Assembly: GCA_934141145.1 (NCBI GenBank)
Contig: CAKPCA010000035.1
Location: 1 to 5,131 of the forward strand
DNA from: an uncultured Bacilli bacterium
GTDB taxonomy: Bacteria > Bacillota_I > Bacilli_A > RF39 > UBA660
Direction: 5' to 3'
Length of the DNA: 5,131 bases
The notes under the pieces were generated by a model. That model saw nothing but the letters and a program-made list of their open reading frames with translations, was not told where the DNA came from and did not search any database. The position numbers and the translations under genes are program-made. This document shows, piece after piece, positions 4,109-5,131 of this stretch (positions within the stretch are counted from its first letter, which is position 1; every line of letters begins with the position of its first letter).

Positions 4109-5131
4109 ATGAATGAAGAAAAGAAAATAGCAGGACTTTATATTAGAGTTAGTACTGAAGATCAAGCACGAGAAGGATTTAGTTTACCAGAACAAGAAAA
4201 AAGATTAAGAGCAATGTGTGAGTATAAAGGTTATGAAATATATAAGGTTTATAAAGATGCCGGAATAAGTGTTAAAACTGGTAATAAAAGACCTGCATTT
4301 GAAAAACTATTACAAGATATTAAAGGCAAAAAATGTAATACTATTGTAGTTTTAAAACTAGATAGATTAACGAGAAGTGTTTATGACTGGGAAAATATTA
4401 TTAAGTTTTTAGAAGAAAATAATGCTTATTTAGATTGTGCTAATGATGATATTAATACTACTAATGCGAATGGAAAAATGATTTCTAGAATATTAATGAG
4501 CGTATCTCAACAAGAAATAGAAAGAACTAGTGAGAGAACAAAAGTTGGATTATCTGGAGCAATTAAAGCAGGACATATTCCAGCAAGAGCACCACTAGGT
4601 TATAAACATGTAGATAAATTATTAGTACCAGATTCACTTACTAAAGATATTATTGTACGAATATTTAATTTATATTTTGAAGGTTATACTTATGTTAAAA
4701 TAGCAAAAATCTACAATGAAGAAAAAGTATTAGGTAAAACAAATTGGAGAGATACAACTATTTTGAAAATAATATCTAATGAGATTTATAAAGGAGATTA
4801 TGTATCAGGTAAAAGAAGTAGTAATTCAGTTTATTATGAAAATGTAGTTGAACCATTAGTAAATAAAGAGCTATGGGAAAATTGCCAAGTACAAAAGAAA
4901 AAGAATTCTAGGAATTATATGAGAACTCAAACTTATATTTTCTTACAAAAACTAAAGTGTCCAAAATGTGGAAGAATACTTGCAGGTGGAGCAACACATA
5001 AAATAAAAAACAATAAATGGTATTTCTATTATAGATGCGAAGATTGTAAAAATCATATTAAAGAAAATAAAATTGAAGAAGCAATAATGCATATTTTAAA
5101 TGATGTATTTGAATATGATTCAGTTGTTAAT
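4109..5131 (+). CDS. Large serine recombinase B (3' end beyond the window)
   Basis: This is a site-specific DNA recombinase of the large serine family, which cuts and rejoins att sites through a phosphoserine-DNA link to integrate or excise a mobile element. The first 341 residues are present with no stop or frame break. The catalytic domain (about 7-150) has Y-I-R13-V-S15-T with Ser15 as nucleophile, LKLDRLTRS at 82-90, and the helix-E region SQQEIERTSERT at 133-143. A recombinase domain follows APLGYK (about 161-166) to about 270. A zinc ribbon has Cys284, Cys287, Cys310 and Cys313. The coiled-coil region and C-terminus lie outside. The start is ATG 4109, 9 bases after AGGAG. Expression should depend on passing the attenuator at 4037-4088. 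As the only intact recombinase here it is the likely mover of the surrounding element. Confidence 0.93.
   Translation, partial: MNEEKKIAGLYIRVSTEDQAREGFSLPEQEKRLRAMCEYKGYEIYKVYKDAGISVKTGNKRPAFEKLLQDIKGKKCNTIVVLKLDRLTRSVYDWENIIKFLEENNAYLDCANDDINTTNANGKMISRILMSVSQQEIERTSERTKVGLSGAIKAGHIPARAPLGYKHVDKLLVPDSLTKDIIVRIFNLYFEGYTYVKIAKIYNEEKVLGKTNWRDTTILKIISNEIYKGDYVSGKRSSNSVYYENVVEPLVNKELWENCQVQKKKNSRNYMRTQTYIFLQKLKCPKCGRILAGGATHKIKNNKWYFYYRCEDCKNHIKENKIEEAIMHILNDVFEYDSVVN

Overview
This is a very AT-rich bacterial window that looks like a low-GC Firmicute or related Bacillota. Shine-Dalgarno sites are of the GGAGG or AAAGG type, promoters have TATAAT -10 boxes, and intrinsic terminators carry long U-tracts. 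Trp is encoded by TGG, and TGA acts as a stop, so nothing suggests a Mycoplasma-type code. The genus cannot be told from the sequence. The content is accessory DNA: two diverged copies of one recombinase module, with a small cargo operon between them.

Module A (about 1-1381) reads: terminator of an upstream gene; a promoter; a structured non-coding leader that ends in an intrinsic terminator (67-207); a 91-residue protein (244-519); a convergent gene for a small membrane-anchored coiled-coil protein (545-910, minus); a promoter; a 25-codon leader peptide whose 3' end forms one arm of a terminator (1029-1128); and the first 66 codons of a large serine recombinase (1151-1351), cut off by a stop codon and followed at once by another terminator.

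The cargo (1469-3377) has its own extended -10 promoter. It encodes a Cof-type HAD phosphatase and a 12-helix MFS-like transporter. The transporter is split into its two six-helix halves by a +1 frame change at an A7 run near 2794-2800.

Module B (about 3423-5131) repeats module A in the same order: promoter, leader RNA with terminator (3435-3575), 90-residue protein (3617-3889, about 57% identical to its partner), promoter, 25-codon leader peptide and attenuator (3989-4088), and a serine recombinase that is intact as far as the window shows (4109 to the edge, 341 residues). It lacks the minus-strand coiled-coil gene.

The two modules differ enough (82% identity over the shared 66 recombinase residues) to be related elements rather than a recent duplication. 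Yet both keep the same two RNA gates: a terminator-ended leader before the small protein, and a leader-peptide attenuator before the recombinase. I infer a mobile-element control cassette in which recombinase synthesis depends on translation of the leader peptide, with the small protein as a possible accessory or regulatory factor. A simple history is that an element carrying the HAD/MFS cargo and recombinase B inserted into recombinase gene A. The sequence that could prove this lies beyond the right edge.
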